Of a stretch of DNA of 64,000 bases, positions 37,640 to 49,040 are shown piece by piece. The stretch lies in the NCBI RefSeq assembly GCF_021117365.1, contig NZ_CP088262.1:2065001-2129000 (forward strand), read 5' to 3'. A program made the position numbers and the translations under genes. The DNA is from Nocardioides sp. cx-173 (lineage in GTDB: Bacteria; Actinomycetota; Actinomycetes; Propionibacteriales; Nocardioidaceae). How positions within the stretch are numbered: position 1 is the first letter of the stretch; each line of letters begins with the position of its first letter. The notes under the pieces are model-generated. The model saw only the letters and a list, made by a program, of their open reading frames with translations, ran no database searches and was not told the DNA's origin.

Positions 37640-39109
37640 ATGGCTACTCAGGAAGAGGGTCAGCCCACGGCATCACAGACGTCGGCGCCCGGCCGGACCT
37701 TCATCAGCTGGACCTCGATGGCGATCCTCATCGCCACGGCGGTGGCCAGCGTGCGCGGGCTTCCGGCCATGGCGGCCTACGACTGGGCCTCGATCTTCCT
37801 CTACGTCCTGCCCGCCATCTTGTTCATGGTGCCGGTCGCGCTCGTCGCTGCCGAGCTGGCCAGCGGCTGGAAGGGCGGGGTCTTCGTCTGGGTCAAAGAG
37901 GCCTACGGCGACCAGATCGGCTTCTTCGCGATCTGGCAGCAGTGGATGCAGAACGTCGCCTGGTACCCGGCACAGCTGGCCTTCTTCGCCTCGGCGCTGG
38001 CCTACGTGTTCGACCCGAGCCTGGCCAACTCCGGGCTCTTCACCGGCTTGGTGATCCTTGTCGTCTACTGGTTCTCGACCCTCATCGCGACCCGCGGCGT
38101 CGACGCATTCGCCAAGGTGGGGACCTGGGGGTTCCTGATCGGCACCATCGTGCCGGCCGCGGCACTGATCGTCTTCGCCGTCATCTACTGGCAGGACGGC
38201 GGCACCTCGCACCTGCCGGCTGTCGGTGATGCCGAGTGGTTCCCGAAGTTCACCGGCCTGGCGAGCATCGTGCTCATCGTCAGCAACTTCCTCTCCTACG
38301 CCGGCATGGAGATGAACGCCGTGCACGTGACCGAGATGCGCAGGCCCAGCATCGAGTTCCCGAAGGCGATCGTCCTGTCCGTCGTCCTCATCCTGTTCGT
38401 CTTCATCCTGCCGACGCTGGCCATCTCCATCGGGGTGCCCGGATCGAGCGTCAACCTCACGCAGGGTGTGCTGCAGGCCTTCGACGTCTTCTTCCACCAT
38501 CTGGGGATGTCCTGGGGCACCACGGTGATGGCCCTGCTGATCGTCGTGGGCATCCTCGCGTCGGTGGTCACCTGGATCCCCGGGCCCAGCAAGGGCCTGC
38601 TCCTCGTGGGCAAGGAGGGCTACCTGCCTCCGCGTCTGCAGGGCACCAACAGTCGGGGGATGCAGGTTCCGATCATGGTCGTCCAGGGCCTCATCGTGAC
38701 CGCTATGGCCGTGCTGTTCGCGGTGCTGCCGTCGGTGCAGTCGGTCTTCTGGATCCTCACAGCCATGGCCGTCCAGCTCTACCTGCTGATGTACATGGTC
38801 ATGTTCCTGGCGGCGATGCGACTGCGCCGCACCCACCCCAACGTCAAGCGCGGCTTCCGCACGCCATTGATGCCCGTGGTCGGCACGGTGGGCTTCCTGG
38901 GCAGCCTGGCGGCCTTCCTCCTCGGCTTCGTGGAGCCGTCGGGGAACGCGGATGCCACGCCCCAGGGCGTCTACATCCTGATCCTCGTGGCCGGCATCGT
39001 CGTGCTCGGCGTCTGGCCGTTCGTCCTGTACAAGCTGCGCAAGCCGGAGTGGAAGATCGACTCCTCCCCGGACCACACCCATTCCGACACGCCGGTCCAG
39101 GAGGGCTGA
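37640..39109 (+). CDS. gadC: GadC-like glutamate:GABA antiporter
   Basis: A 489-residue APC transporter with 12 membrane segments; ATG 37640 follows GGAAGG. It resembles GadC rather than the neighbouring permease: FMVPVALVAAELASGWKGG then VFVWVKEAYGDQIGFFA mirror the GadC TM2-TM3 region, and NFLSYAGMEMNAVHVTEM and FPKAIVLSVVLI match the later core. E. coli GadC swaps external glutamate for internal GABA at low pH and is closed at neutral pH by its C-terminal tail; here a short hydrophilic tail with HTHSD could act similarly. The glutamate decarboxylase gene two genes downstream supports the assignment. Confidence 0.85.
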   Translation: MATQEEGQPTASQTSAPGRTFISWTSMAILIATAVASVRGLPAMAAYDWASIFLYVLPAILFMVPVALVAAELASGWKGGVFVWVKEAYGDQIGFFAIWQQWMQNVAWYPAQLAFFASALAYVFDPSLANSGLFTGLVILVVYWFSTLIATRGVDAFAKVGTWGFLIGTIVPAAALIVFAVIYWQDGGTSHLPAVGDAEWFPKFTGLASIVLIVSNFLSYAGMEMNAVHVTEMRRPSIEFPKAIVLSVVLILFVFILPTLAISIGVPGSSVNLTQGVLQAFDVFFHHLGMSWGTTVMALLIVVGILASVVTWIPGPSKGLLLVGKEGYLPPRLQGTNSRGMQVPIMVVQGLIVTAMAVLFAVLPSVQSVFWILTAMAVQLYLLMYMVMFLAAMRLRRTHPNVKRGFRTPLMPVVGTVGFLGSLAAFLLGFVEPSGNADATPQGVYILILVAGIVVLGVWPFVLYKLRKPEWKIDSSPDHTHSDTPVQEG

Positions 39110-39114
39110 GTCCG

Positions 39115-39555
39115 ATGATCTCCACGCGCTCACGAGCGGTCCGTTCCCCGATGCTTCGGACGGCGGCACTTGCCCTCGCCGCCGGCCTTGCGCTCGCCGC
39201 ATGCTCGCCGGCCGGCACCGCGTCCGATCCGGACAGCGCAGAGGCCCAGGGGCTGGCCGAGCAGCTCAACGCCAACCTCGCCGAGCTGGGTCTCCCCCAG
39301 ATAGGCCTGGAGACGGCGGAGGCGCTCTACGGCACCGATGGCGGGGTGAGCTGCGAGAACATCGACGAGCTCCAACATCAGCTGTCGCTGTCCCAGTTCG
39401 GCAACAACGCCAACAACCTGCGCCGAGTGGTGCTGGACCCGAGCCTCGTCGCCTACGACCTCGCGGTGATCGCGACCTACTGCCCCGACAAGGCCGACGA
39501 GTTCAAGCACGCGTTCCGCAAGCTCGACACCGAGGAGACGATCCCCACCCCATAG
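39115..39555 (+). CDS. lipoprotein in the gad locus
   Basis: A 146-residue predicted lipoprotein, 5 nt after the gadC stop. The signal peptide ends in the lipobox LAAC (about residues 26-29), so the mature protein is anchored outside the membrane. The mature domain is about 115 residues with two further cysteines (VSCENI and ATYCPDK) that could form a disulfide, and a helical middle with LSQFGNNANNLRRVVLDPSL. I recognise no family. Placement between antiporter and decarboxylase suggests a role at the cell surface in acid stress; this is inference from position. Confidence 0.8.
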   Translation: MISTRSRAVRSPMLRTAALALAAGLALAACSPAGTASDPDSAEAQGLAEQLNANLAELGLPQIGLETAEALYGTDGGVSCENIDELQHQLSLSQFGNNANNLRRVVLDPSLVAYDLAVIATYCPDKADEFKHAFRKLDTEETIPTP

Positions 39556-39636
39556 GCGACGGAGCCCGACCACCTCGCCACAGGCACACCCCGACCCCCC
39601 CCGCGCCCCCGGGCGCTGACCAGAGGAGCAATTTTC

Positions 39637-41025
39637 ATGCTGCACAACAAGGACTCCGTCCGAGGCGCCCTCGAGGACGACGTCTTCGCCTCCACCGACC
39701 TGTCGGTCGCGATGCCGAAGTACAAGTTCCCCCAGGACGAGCACGTCGCCAGGCACGTCTTCCAGGTGGTGCACGACGAGCTGATGCTCGACGGCAACTC
39801 GCGTCAGAACCTGGCGACGTTCTGTCAGACCTGGGTCGAGCCCGAGATCGACGAGCTCATGACGCTGTCGGTCGACAAGAACATGATCGACAAGGACGAG
39901 TACCCGCAGACGGCCGAGCTCGAGGCCCGTTGCGTGCACATGCTCGCCGACCTGTGGAACAGCCCCGATGCCGCCGACACGATGGGCACCTCGACCACCG
40001 GCTCGAGCGAGGCGGCGATGCTCGGCGGGATGGCGCTGCTGTGGAAGTGGCGGGAGCGTCGTCGCGCCGACGGCAAGCCCACCGACCGCCCCAACCTGGT
40101 CACCGGCCCGGTGCAGATCTGCTGGCACAAGTTCGCCCGCTACTGGGACGTCGAGCTCCGCGAGATCCCGATGGAGGGTGACCGGCTCATCATGAACCCC
40201 GAGGAGGCGGTGAAGCGCGTCGACGAGAACACCATCGGCGTCGTCCCGACCCTGGGTGTCACGTTCACCTGCCAGTACGAGCCGGTGGCCGACGTCGCGG
40301 CCGCCCTGGACAAGCTGCAGGAGGAGACGGGGCTCGATGTCCCGATGCACGTCGACGGCGCCAGCGGAGGGTTCATCGCGCCGTTCGTCGAGCCGGACCT
40401 GATCTGGGACTTCCGTCTGCCTCGGGTGAAGTCGATCAACGCCTCCGGACACAAGTTCGGCCTGGCGCCCTTGGGCGTCGGTTGGGTCGTGTGGCGCGAC
40501 GCGGAGGACCTGCCCGGTGACCTGGTCTTCCACGTCAACTACCTCGGCGGCGACATGGCGGTCTTCGCGCTGAACTTCTCGCGCCCCGGCGGCCAGATCG
40601 TCGCGCAGTACTACAACTTCCTCCGGCTCGGCAGGGAGGGCTACCGCAAGATCCACCAGGCCGGCTACGACACCGCTCGCTACCTCGCCGACGAGATCGC
40701 CAAGATGGGTCCGTTCGATCTGATCTACGACGGCCGCGGCGGTATCCCGGGGCTCACCTGGAAGCTCAAGGAGGGGGTGGACCACGGGTTCAACCTCTTC
40801 GACCTGGCCGATCGCCTGCGCACCCGCGGGTGGCAGGTCCCCGCCTACACGCTGCCCCCTGACCGGGAGGACCTCGCCATCCAGCGGGTGCTCGTGCGGC
40901 ACGACTTCAGCCGGGACATGGCCACCCTGCTCCTCGACGACTACCGACGCTCGATGAAGGTCCTGGACAAGCATGGCCCCAAGGAGTCGCTGACGGCGGA
41001 GGAGGGCACCAGCTTCCACCACTGA
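39637..41025 (+). CDS. gadB: glutamate decarboxylase
   Basis: A 462-residue PLP enzyme converting glutamate to GABA and CO2 while consuming a proton. Family blocks are [56 protein letters not shown] with the PLP aspartate, and the Schiff-base lysine in [18 protein letters not shown] (about residue 276). The protein ends SFHH: a penultimate histidine is in the position of E. coli GadB His465, which shuts the enzyme at neutral pH. With the GadC-like antiporter upstream it forms a GABA-based acid resistance system. GAGGAG lies 10 nt before the ATG. Confidence 0.94.
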   Translation: MLHNKDSVRGALEDDVFASTDLSVAMPKYKFPQDEHVARHVFQVVHDELMLDGNSRQNLATFCQTWVEPEIDELMTLSVDKNMIDKDEYPQTAELEARCVHMLADLWNSPDAADTMGTSTTGSSEAAMLGGMALLWKWRERRRADGKPTDRPNLVTGPVQICWHKFARYWDVELREIPMEGDRLIMNPEEAVKRVDENTIGVVPTLGVTFTCQYEPVADVAAALDKLQEETGLDVPMHVDGASGGFIAPFVEPDLIWDFRLPRVKSINASGHKFGLAPLGVGWVVWRDAEDLPGDLVFHVNYLGGDMAVFALNFSRPGGQIVAQYYNFLRLGREGYRKIHQAGYDTARYLADEIAKMGPFDLIYDGRGGIPGLTWKLKEGVDHGFNLFDLADRLRTRGWQVPAYTLPPDREDLAIQRVLVRHDFSRDMATLLLDDYRRSMKVLDKHGPKESLTAEEGTSFHH

Positions 41026-41126
41026 GACCCGGTCGGCGACGTACCCGGCGTGGCACCGGCATGTGATCCGCGGATGAGGGTACCCGCAGCACGGCCGAGC
41101 TGGCCCCGGAGCTGCTCCGCGAGGAG

Positions 41127-41288
41127 ATGGACCTCGCTCTCGCCGTGGTGCTCACGGCCCGCCGAGAGGGGATCGACGCCGAGACCGCCCAGGCCCGGCT
41201 GGCGGAGGCCGCACAGCGGGCGGGCGTCACTCCGGCCCAGCTGGCCCGGCTGCTGGTGGACCTGGATCAGGCGCCGGACCCCGAGTGA
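41127..41288 (+). CDS. short ANTAR-like domain protein
   Basis: A 53-residue frame from ATG 41127: DLALAVVLTARREGIDAETA then RLAEAAQRAGVTPAQLARLL. Helix pattern and spacing resemble an ANTAR RNA-binding domain. The frame stays open upstream to 41067 and reads STAELAPELLREE, which also looks coding, yet no good start exists there, so this may be the broken tail of a longer regulator. Its stop overlaps the GTG of the next gene, as in a real operon. Function uncertain. Confidence 0.45.
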   Translation: MDLALAVVLTARREGIDAETAQARLAEAAQRAGVTPAQLARLLVDLDQAPDPE

Positions 41289-41818
41289 GCCTGCCGAGTC
41301 GGCCCTGGACCCGGATCGGCATCCTCGGCATGGCCGGCCACCTCGGTTATGAGCTGGCGGCGGGGGTGGGGGTGCCGCTGGCACCGCGCCTCGGCGTGGG
41401 CCCCGCCGTGCTGGGCTACGCAGCGTCCGCCGGCGCCGCCTACGTGGCGGCCGGTCGCCTGCGCAGCCCGCGCGGCGATCAAGCGTTCGCGGCGGCGAAC
41501 GGTCTCTTCCTGGCAGCGGTGCTGGGGCACTACACGAGCTGGCCCCGGACCACTCGTCGAGGACTGCCCTGGCTGGAGGAGTGCGAGGGGATGCGAGGCC
41601 CGGTGATGGGTCCGTACAACCTGCTGTTGCAGGTCTCCGGCGTCGCCGCCGTCGCCGGCCTCGTCGAGACCAGACGACGGTGGCGGTGGGGCGCGGCAGC
41701 GTGCGCCGTGGCGCTCCCGGCGCTGCGCTGGGCGACCCCCCGCGAGTACGCGGGACTGGTTCAGCAGGCCCAGGGTCGGCCGCGGTGGTGGAACCGAAGG
41801 CTGGCCGCCCTCGCCTGA
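41285..41818 (+). CDS. hypothetical membrane protein
   Basis: A 177-residue protein with four or so hydrophobic segments: IGILGMAGHLGYELAAGVGV, VLGYAASAGAAYVAAG, AANGLFLAAVLGHYTSWP and a late SGVAAVAGLV with WGAAACAVALPAL. A central ECEGMRGPVMGPYN loop joins the halves and the C-terminus is basic (QGRPRWWNRRLAALA). No known family. The GTG start overlaps the ANTAR-like frame by 4 bp. Confidence 0.65.
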   Translation: MSLPSRPWTRIGILGMAGHLGYELAAGVGVPLAPRLGVGPAVLGYAASAGAAYVAAGRLRSPRGDQAFAAANGLFLAAVLGHYTSWPRTTRRGLPWLEECEGMRGPVMGPYNLLLQVSGVAAVAGLVETRRRWRWGAAACAVALPALRWATPREYAGLVQQAQGRPRWWNRRLAALA

Positions 41819-42147
41819 GCTCGCGTTCGGGGCCCGCGCACGGCCCTCACGGCCAGTCGCCCTCATGCGGTAGGTCCCAGCGTCACGCGCCTGCCGATCC
41901 GAGACTCAGCGACAGCCACCGCAACCTGCCTACGGGGTCGGACGCCTCACGACCCCGGGCGATGTGGTCGCCCGCGCCGGACGTGCGCCACGACGGTGGC
42001 ATCCGGTCGCCCGGACAGGTGAAAACCGGCCGTCCCCCTCACCCGTGCAGGCGAAAGCCGACGACGGATCTTCCCCGGCCCCCTACCGCGAGGCACCATG
42101 GAGTCGGGCCGGCCCAGCCTGGTGGCGGCCCAGTGAAGGAGGGGACC
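41819..42147. other. intergenic stretch without recognised features
   Basis: About 330 bp between two hypothetical membrane-protein genes. Open frames here have no ribosome-binding site and no family resemblance. I see no tRNA, hairpin of note or repeat. The last bases, GTGAAGGAGGGGACC, are the ribosome-binding site of the next small gene. Confidence 0.5.
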
Positions 42148-42327
42148 ATGACCACCATCATCGTCATTCTGCTCCTCCTGGCGCTCCTGCGGATCTGGGT
42201 CGAGCATCAGGTGCGGCCGGCACGGGGGCCACGGAGCTCCTGGCGCGTGAGACTGGCGGGGGTCGTCGCCAACGACGGCGCCGGGGCGAGGTACCGGGCT
42301 CACGCACGGGGAGGCCGCCGGCGCTGA
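42148..42327 (+). CDS. small single-pass membrane protein
   Basis: A 59-residue protein starting at ATG 42148 behind the very strong site AAGGAGGGG. It begins MTTIIVILLLLALLRIWVEH, one membrane helix, and continues with an Arg-rich cytoplasmic tail (RSSWRVRLAG then RAHARGGRRR). The strong start site argues that it is translated. No homologue recognised; possibly a small stress-related membrane peptide next to furA-katG. Confidence 0.6.
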   Translation: MTTIIVILLLLALLRIWVEHQVRPARGPRSSWRVRLAGVVANDGAGARYRAHARGGRRR

Positions 42328-42380
42328 GCCGACCCAGCCCACCCAGCCGGCCGCGCAGGCCATCCGCCCGCTGGTCAATC

Positions 42381-42409
42381 TTGAACTAATCCAGAAAGAG
42401 CCCTAGTCT
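42381..42409 (+). promoter_or_regulatory. furA promoter/operator
   Basis: A -35 TTGAAC (42381-42386), 17-bp spacer and -10 TAGTCT (42404-42409) put the transcription start at or next to the furA ATG (42417). The overlapping AT-rich CTTGAACTAATCCAGAAA resembles the FurA operator described before mycobacterial furA-katG, where FurA represses its own operon and the mRNA is leaderless. Confidence 0.8.
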
Positions 42410-42416
42410 GGCGGCC

Positions 42417-45145
<2,729 letters not shown>

Positions 45146-45157
45146 TCCTCACCACCC

Positions 45158-45190
45158 GAGCCCGGTCGACCGCCACGGTCGGCCGGGCTC
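45158..45190. terminator. furA-katG terminator
   Basis: A 15-bp stem (45158-45172 with 45176-45190, one G-T pair) around a CCA loop, 12 nt after the katG stop. GAGCCCGG / CCGGGCTC forms its base. It lies between convergent genes and can serve both strands; there is no long T-run. Confidence 0.75.
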
Positions 45191-45229
45191 GAGTGCGTTC
45201 TGGCGTGGGCTGGGGCGTGGGCCGGCCCT

Positions 45230-45865
45230 TCAGCCGGAGGCGGCGACTCGCTCGGCCAGCCGGAGCGCCGCGTAGCGCACCAGGTCTGCCTCGGCCGGGT
45301 CGGCGACCAGCCGCTCCGGCACCTGCCCGCCCAGGAGCCCGGCCGGCTGGGTCAGCCAGGCCCAGGAACGCCACGGGTCCATGCCCGCCGCGAGCAGTGG
45401 CTCGAGCACCGGCGCCAGGTCGGGCCGCGGCTCGCCGTCCGCCGTGAGCTGGAACGCCGGGATCACGGTGCCCGTCTCGGTCGCGAGTAGCAGCAGCCGG
45501 TGCTCGGCGTGGGCCTTGTGGACGGCGAAGCGGGTCGCGTTGACCGAGGCGCCGCGCAGCGCGGCCAGCGTCTCGTAGGTGAACCACTCACCGGCCAGCA
45601 GCTCCTCGCGCACCCGCGCGTGGCGCGCGAGGAGGAGCAGCGCCACGGGGACGGCGTGCTCGGGCTCGGAGCCCTGCTGGTGCAGCAGCCGGTCGAGCTG
45701 GTCGAGCTGGTCGGCGTTGAGCGGCTCACCCGTGCCCGGGTCGGTCCAGCGGGCGTGGCCGCGCTCGTCGCGGACGTACGTCGGCAGACCGGCCTCCGCG
45801 AGGTGGTCGGCCAGGCCGAGGCGGTCCAGCCAGTCGGCGAGGCGCTCGCCCCGCTCCGCGGTCAC
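45230..45865 (-). CDS. protein with Xre/MbcA/ParS-like C-terminal domain
   Basis: A 211-residue protein starting at GTG 45865, which overlaps the sulfatase stop. The N-terminus (RLADWLDRLGLADHLAEAGL) and middle are helical. The C-terminal 65 residues, LEPLLAAGMDPWRSWAWLTQ, then GLLGGQVPERLVADPAEADL, resemble the MbcA/ParS toxin-binding domain (DUF2384) of Xre-RES toxin-antitoxin pairs. No RES toxin is adjacent, so it is not called an antitoxin. The translational coupling to a secreted sulfatase is odd. Assignment is tentative. Confidence 0.55.
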   Translation of the reverse strand: MTAERGERLADWLDRLGLADHLAEAGLPTYVRDERGHARWTDPGTGEPLNADQLDQLDRLLHQQGSEPEHAVPVALLLLARHARVREELLAGEWFTYETLAALRGASVNATRFAVHKAHAEHRLLLLATETGTVIPAFQLTADGEPRPDLAPVLEPLLAAGMDPWRSWAWLTQPAGLLGGQVPERLVADPAEADLVRYAALRLAERVAASG

Positions 45866-47406
45866 GACGCCCTCACCGGGTCGTCCGTCGGCCGAGGGTC
45901 CGGCCCGAAGACGCGGTTGCACGCCCGTCCGACACAGTCCACGAGCGCCGCGGTGCGCCGCTGCAGCTCCGCCACGACACCGGCGTAGGCGGGGTCATCC
46001 ACCACGTTGGTGAGCTCGTAGGGGTCGCGCTCGCGGTCGAAGAGGAACTCCGGCCAGTTGCCGGTGGTGCCCCCGGGGTCGTAGCCGTAGAGATAGCGCC
46101 GGGTCTGGACGCCGCGGGACTCCCAGAACGGCTCCGGGCCCGCATCCTGGTTGTTGCCGGTCTGCACCAGCGTCGTGTCGCGCCAGCCGCGCGGGCGGCG
46201 CTGCGGGTGCCGCAGCTGCGGCAGCAGCGAGACCCCGTCCAGCCGGTGCCGGGCCTTGACGGCCGCGATCTCGAGGAACGTCGCCGGGAGGTCGACGAGC
46301 GAGGTGATCGCGGTGCTGGCGCCGCGGGCGACGCCGGGACCCCTGACCACCAGTGGCACGTCGAGCATCTCGCGCATCAGGTAGTTCTTGGTGCGGTAGC
46401 CGTGCTCACCCAGGGCGTGACCGTTGTCGGAGGTGAAGACGACGTAGGTGTTGGCGAGCTCACCGGTGCGGCGCAGGGTCCGGACCAGCGAGGCCACGGC
46501 GTCGTCGACAGAGGCGAGGGATCGCGCTCGGGCCAGGTGGAGCTCGCGCATCTCCTCGCGGGTCAGGGTCTTGCCGCCGGGCCACGGCACCAGGAAGGAC
46601 GGCTTGCGGAAGAACGCCGGGTCAGCCGCGTCGTCGTAGCGGTGTGCGTAGCGCGGCTCGGCCGGCGGCGGGAGCTGCTCGTAGCGGCCGTTGTCGCGCT
46701 CCTTCATCTGCACGTGGGGCGCGGTGTGGTTGCTGACGAGGAAGAAGGGCGAGCCCTTCCCGGCCACGTCGGTGACCAGGTCGTTGGTGCGTTGCTCGAT
46801 CTGGGTGGTCACGTAGCCACGCTCGACCTTCTCACCGAAGAAGCGGGCGCGCCGGTAGGCCGAGACCCGGTCGACCTGCGCGCTCCAGACGTCCCAGCCC
46901 GGCTCTCGCGGGTCCCGGTGGCTGTAGTCGTTGAGGAACTTGCCGACGAACGCGGTGCGGTAGCCGGACCGCTGCAGCCAGGGGGCATAGGTCTGGCCCG
47001 GCTCGAGCGCCTCGTAGCCACCCCGGTCACCGCTGTTGTGCAGGACCCCGTTGGTCTGCGCGTAGGAGCCGGTGGCCAGTGAGGCTCGGGCCGGGCAGCA
47101 CAAGGGATGCGGACTGATGTTGTGCGGGAAGCGCACGCCGTGGCGGGCCAGCAGGGCGCGGGTCTTGGGCAGGTAGGCCAGCTCGTCGGTGCGCATGTCG
47201 TCGACGAGCACCATGACGATGTTGGGACGGTCGTCGGCCGGCCTCGGCGGCGGGACGACGTTCTGGCCGGCGTCCTGCGTCGACTCGGGGGGTGCCGGCT
47301 GGGCCGGCGGCTCGGCCGGGTCGGACCCGAGGTCGCACGCGCCCAGCAGGCCGGCCGCGAGCACCAGGGTGAGGAGCGAGCGCGAGGTCGCGGATCGCAG
47401 GGACAC
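45862..47406 (-). CDS. lipoprotein sulfatase (formylglycine type)
   Basis: A 514-residue sulfatase anchored as a lipoprotein: signal peptide with lipobox LLGAC (about residues 20-24), then a Pro-rich linker. The catalytic domain begins RPNIVMVLVDDMRTDEL with two metal-binding aspartates and has the formylglycine motif C-C-P-A-R in PLCCPARASLATGSYAQTNG (about residue 103). Later blocks are FVGKFLNDY, SNHTAPH and VFTSDNGHALGEHGYRTKN. It needs a formylglycine-generating enzyme, not found here. The substrate is an extracellular sulfate ester, identity unknown. Confidence 0.92.
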   Translation of the reverse strand: MSLRSATSRSLLTLVLAAGLLGACDLGSDPAEPPAQPAPPESTQDAGQNVVPPPRPADDRPNIVMVLVDDMRTDELAYLPKTRALLARHGVRFPHNISPHPLCCPARASLATGSYAQTNGVLHNSGDRGGYEALEPGQTYAPWLQRSGYRTAFVGKFLNDYSHRDPREPGWDVWSAQVDRVSAYRRARFFGEKVERGYVTTQIEQRTNDLVTDVAGKGSPFFLVSNHTAPHVQMKERDNGRYEQLPPPAEPRYAHRYDDAADPAFFRKPSFLVPWPGGKTLTREEMRELHLARARSLASVDDAVASLVRTLRRTGELANTYVVFTSDNGHALGEHGYRTKNYLMREMLDVPLVVRGPGVARGASTAITSLVDLPATFLEIAAVKARHRLDGVSLLPQLRHPQRRPRGWRDTTLVQTGNNQDAGPEPFWESRGVQTRRYLYGYDPGGTTGNWPEFLFDRERDPYELTNVVDDPAYAGVVAELQRRTAALVDCVGRACNRVFGPDPRPTDDPVRAS

Positions 47407-47554
47407 GGGGGAGGCCTCTCGTGGGTCGGAGCCCGCGGTCTCTCACGCGGTGGCGCGCGGGCGGACCGCGACCGACATCGTACGGCGCGGGCCCAGCCGG
47501 TCCCGGCGCCACTCCCGTCACCAGGACGCGCTCGAGGGCGCCGGGTCGTCGCCG

Positions 47555-48541
47555 TCAGCGCATGCCCGGGAGCTCGAAGGTGCGGAGCAGCTCGAGGACG
47601 CCCCTGACCAGGCCCTCTGTCGGCGACGCGGTCACCACCATGACCCTGCCCCTCGCCTCGATCTGCTCCACGTCGAGATGCTCGGAGACCTCCGGGGCGG
47701 CGTAGGACTCGCGCAGGGACGCGAGGCCAGCGGCGGCAGCGTCGCTGTCGCCGGCGTCGTAGACGACGAGCACACCTGGTCCGTCCGCGTCGACCGTCCA
47801 ACCCAGGGCGAGCGCGGAGGGGTCGTCGCCCCCTATGTGCACGAGGTAGGCCGAGAGGACCTCCTCCTCGTCGAGCGCGGCCGCGAGGGAGGTGAGGGAC
47901 TCGTCGTCGGCGAGGGTCGGCCCCTCGTCCGCCAGCCAGTCGGCCAGGTCGTCGCGATCGCGCGAGAGGGCCGCCTGGCTGCCCTCCACGGCAGCGAACA
48001 CCGCGTTGTCGTCGTCGGGGTCGGAGACGGTCGACAGCATTCCGTCGCCCACGTCCTCGAGGCCGTCGGCCGGCTCGACCGGATCGGCGTACGCCGTCCA
48101 GGTGAACTCCCCGGGGGCCGCGTAGACGGAGGCCAGCGCGTCGGCCTCCAGCCAGGAGAACCCGAAGCGGTCGAGCTCGTCCTTCCAGTGCAGGCCGTGG
48201 CTGAGGTTGCCCGGCACCAGCATGGCCCTCGCGTCGTCGTCGGCGCCGGTCATCTCGATCCCGTAGTCGCCGACCGCGTCCAGATCGGAGAGGTCGGGTA
48301 TCTCCAGGTCGTTGGCCGCTCGGATCGCGGCGACGTCCGCGACCGTGACCATCACGCCGTCGTCACCGATGGCGGGAAGTCGCCCCAGCGCCGAGGCGAC
48401 CGAGAAGGCCGAGGAGGCCGAGGAGCCGCCGCGGGGCCCGTCCGGCTTGCTGGGTCCTTCGTCATCGCTGCAGCCGGCGGTCGTCGTGGCCACCGCCACC
48501 GCCGCCGCCAGGGTCAGTGCGTAGGTACGTCGTCGTCGCAT
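47555..48541 (-). CDS. hypothetical lipoprotein
   Basis: A 328-residue acidic lipoprotein, ATG at 48541. The signal peptide has lipobox TAGC (about residue 23), then a Gly/Ser-rich spacer. The mature protein has no cysteine besides the anchor that I noticed and no catalytic motif; blocks such as RLPAIGDDGVMVTVADV and LDRFGFSWLEADALASVYAA look like a ligand-binding or adhesive fold. Similar proteins occur in Nocardioides-type genomes without known function. It stands alone behind the sulfatase gene. Confidence 0.78.
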   Translation of the reverse strand: MRRRRTYALTLAAAVAVATTTAGCSDDEGPSKPDGPRGGSSASSAFSVASALGRLPAIGDDGVMVTVADVAAIRAANDLEIPDLSDLDAVGDYGIEMTGADDDARAMLVPGNLSHGLHWKDELDRFGFSWLEADALASVYAAPGEFTWTAYADPVEPADGLEDVGDGMLSTVSDPDDDNAVFAAVEGSQAALSRDRDDLADWLADEGPTLADDESLTSLAAALDEEEVLSAYLVHIGGDDPSALALGWTVDADGPGVLVVYDAGDSDAAAAGLASLRESYAAPEVSEHLDVEQIEARGRVMVVTASPTEGLVRGVLELLRTFELPGMR

Positions 48542-48598
48542 GCCGCCACCCTTCCCCCGGCCGACGGCGCTCAACCCCGTCCCGGATGATGGTGCTCC

Positions 48599-49021
48599 AT
48601 GAGGTTCACCGAGCACGAGATGACGGTGGGGGTCGACGCGGTGGCGCGCCGGCTGTTCATTGCGACCCGGCCGCCGTGGCGCCGCGGCGACGCCGCCGCG
48701 GCCTACGAGGCCTTGGGCAGGGCCGAGACCTACCCGCGCAAGGTGGCGGCCGGGGAGATCGTGCTGCCGGTGCTGACCGCCCTGCCCGAGCGTCCGACCG
48801 TGGGCGCCCGACCGGAGTTCAGCGCAGCGGAGTACGAGGCGGCGGCGGAGGCCGGCAGCCGGCAGCTCCTCGAGCACCGGCGCCCGGAGGCATGGGACGC
48901 CATGTCGCCCCGCAAGCGCCGGCGCCTGGTCGCCGCGGCCGCCGAGCTCACCCGGGTCGCGGTCGCCGCGATGCCGGTGCGCCAGGATCCCGACGCGCTG
49001 GTCGTGCCGGACCACCTCTGA
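48599..49021 (+). CDS. hypothetical protein
   Basis: A 140-residue basic protein with Ala/Arg-rich helices: FTEHEMTVGVDAVARRLFIA, WRRGDAAAAYEALGRAETYP and SPRKRRRLVAAAAELTRVAV. No family recognised. It is divergent from the upstream lipoprotein (57 bp between starts) and convergent with the molybdenum oxidoreductase genes (20 bp between stops). GC pattern and codon use look normal for this genome. Confidence 0.65.
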   Translation: MRFTEHEMTVGVDAVARRLFIATRPPWRRGDAAAAYEALGRAETYPRKVAAGEIVLPVLTALPERPTVGARPEFSAAEYEAAAEAGSRQLLEHRRPEAWDAMSPRKRRRLVAAAAELTRVAVAAMPVRQDPDALVVPDHL

Positions 49022-49040
49022 CGGTGGTCGCGAGGGCGGG

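Noticed and set aside
45230..45865. Toxin-antitoxin system
   Set aside because: Only a ParS-like domain is seen; the neighbour is a sulfatase, with no RES toxin.
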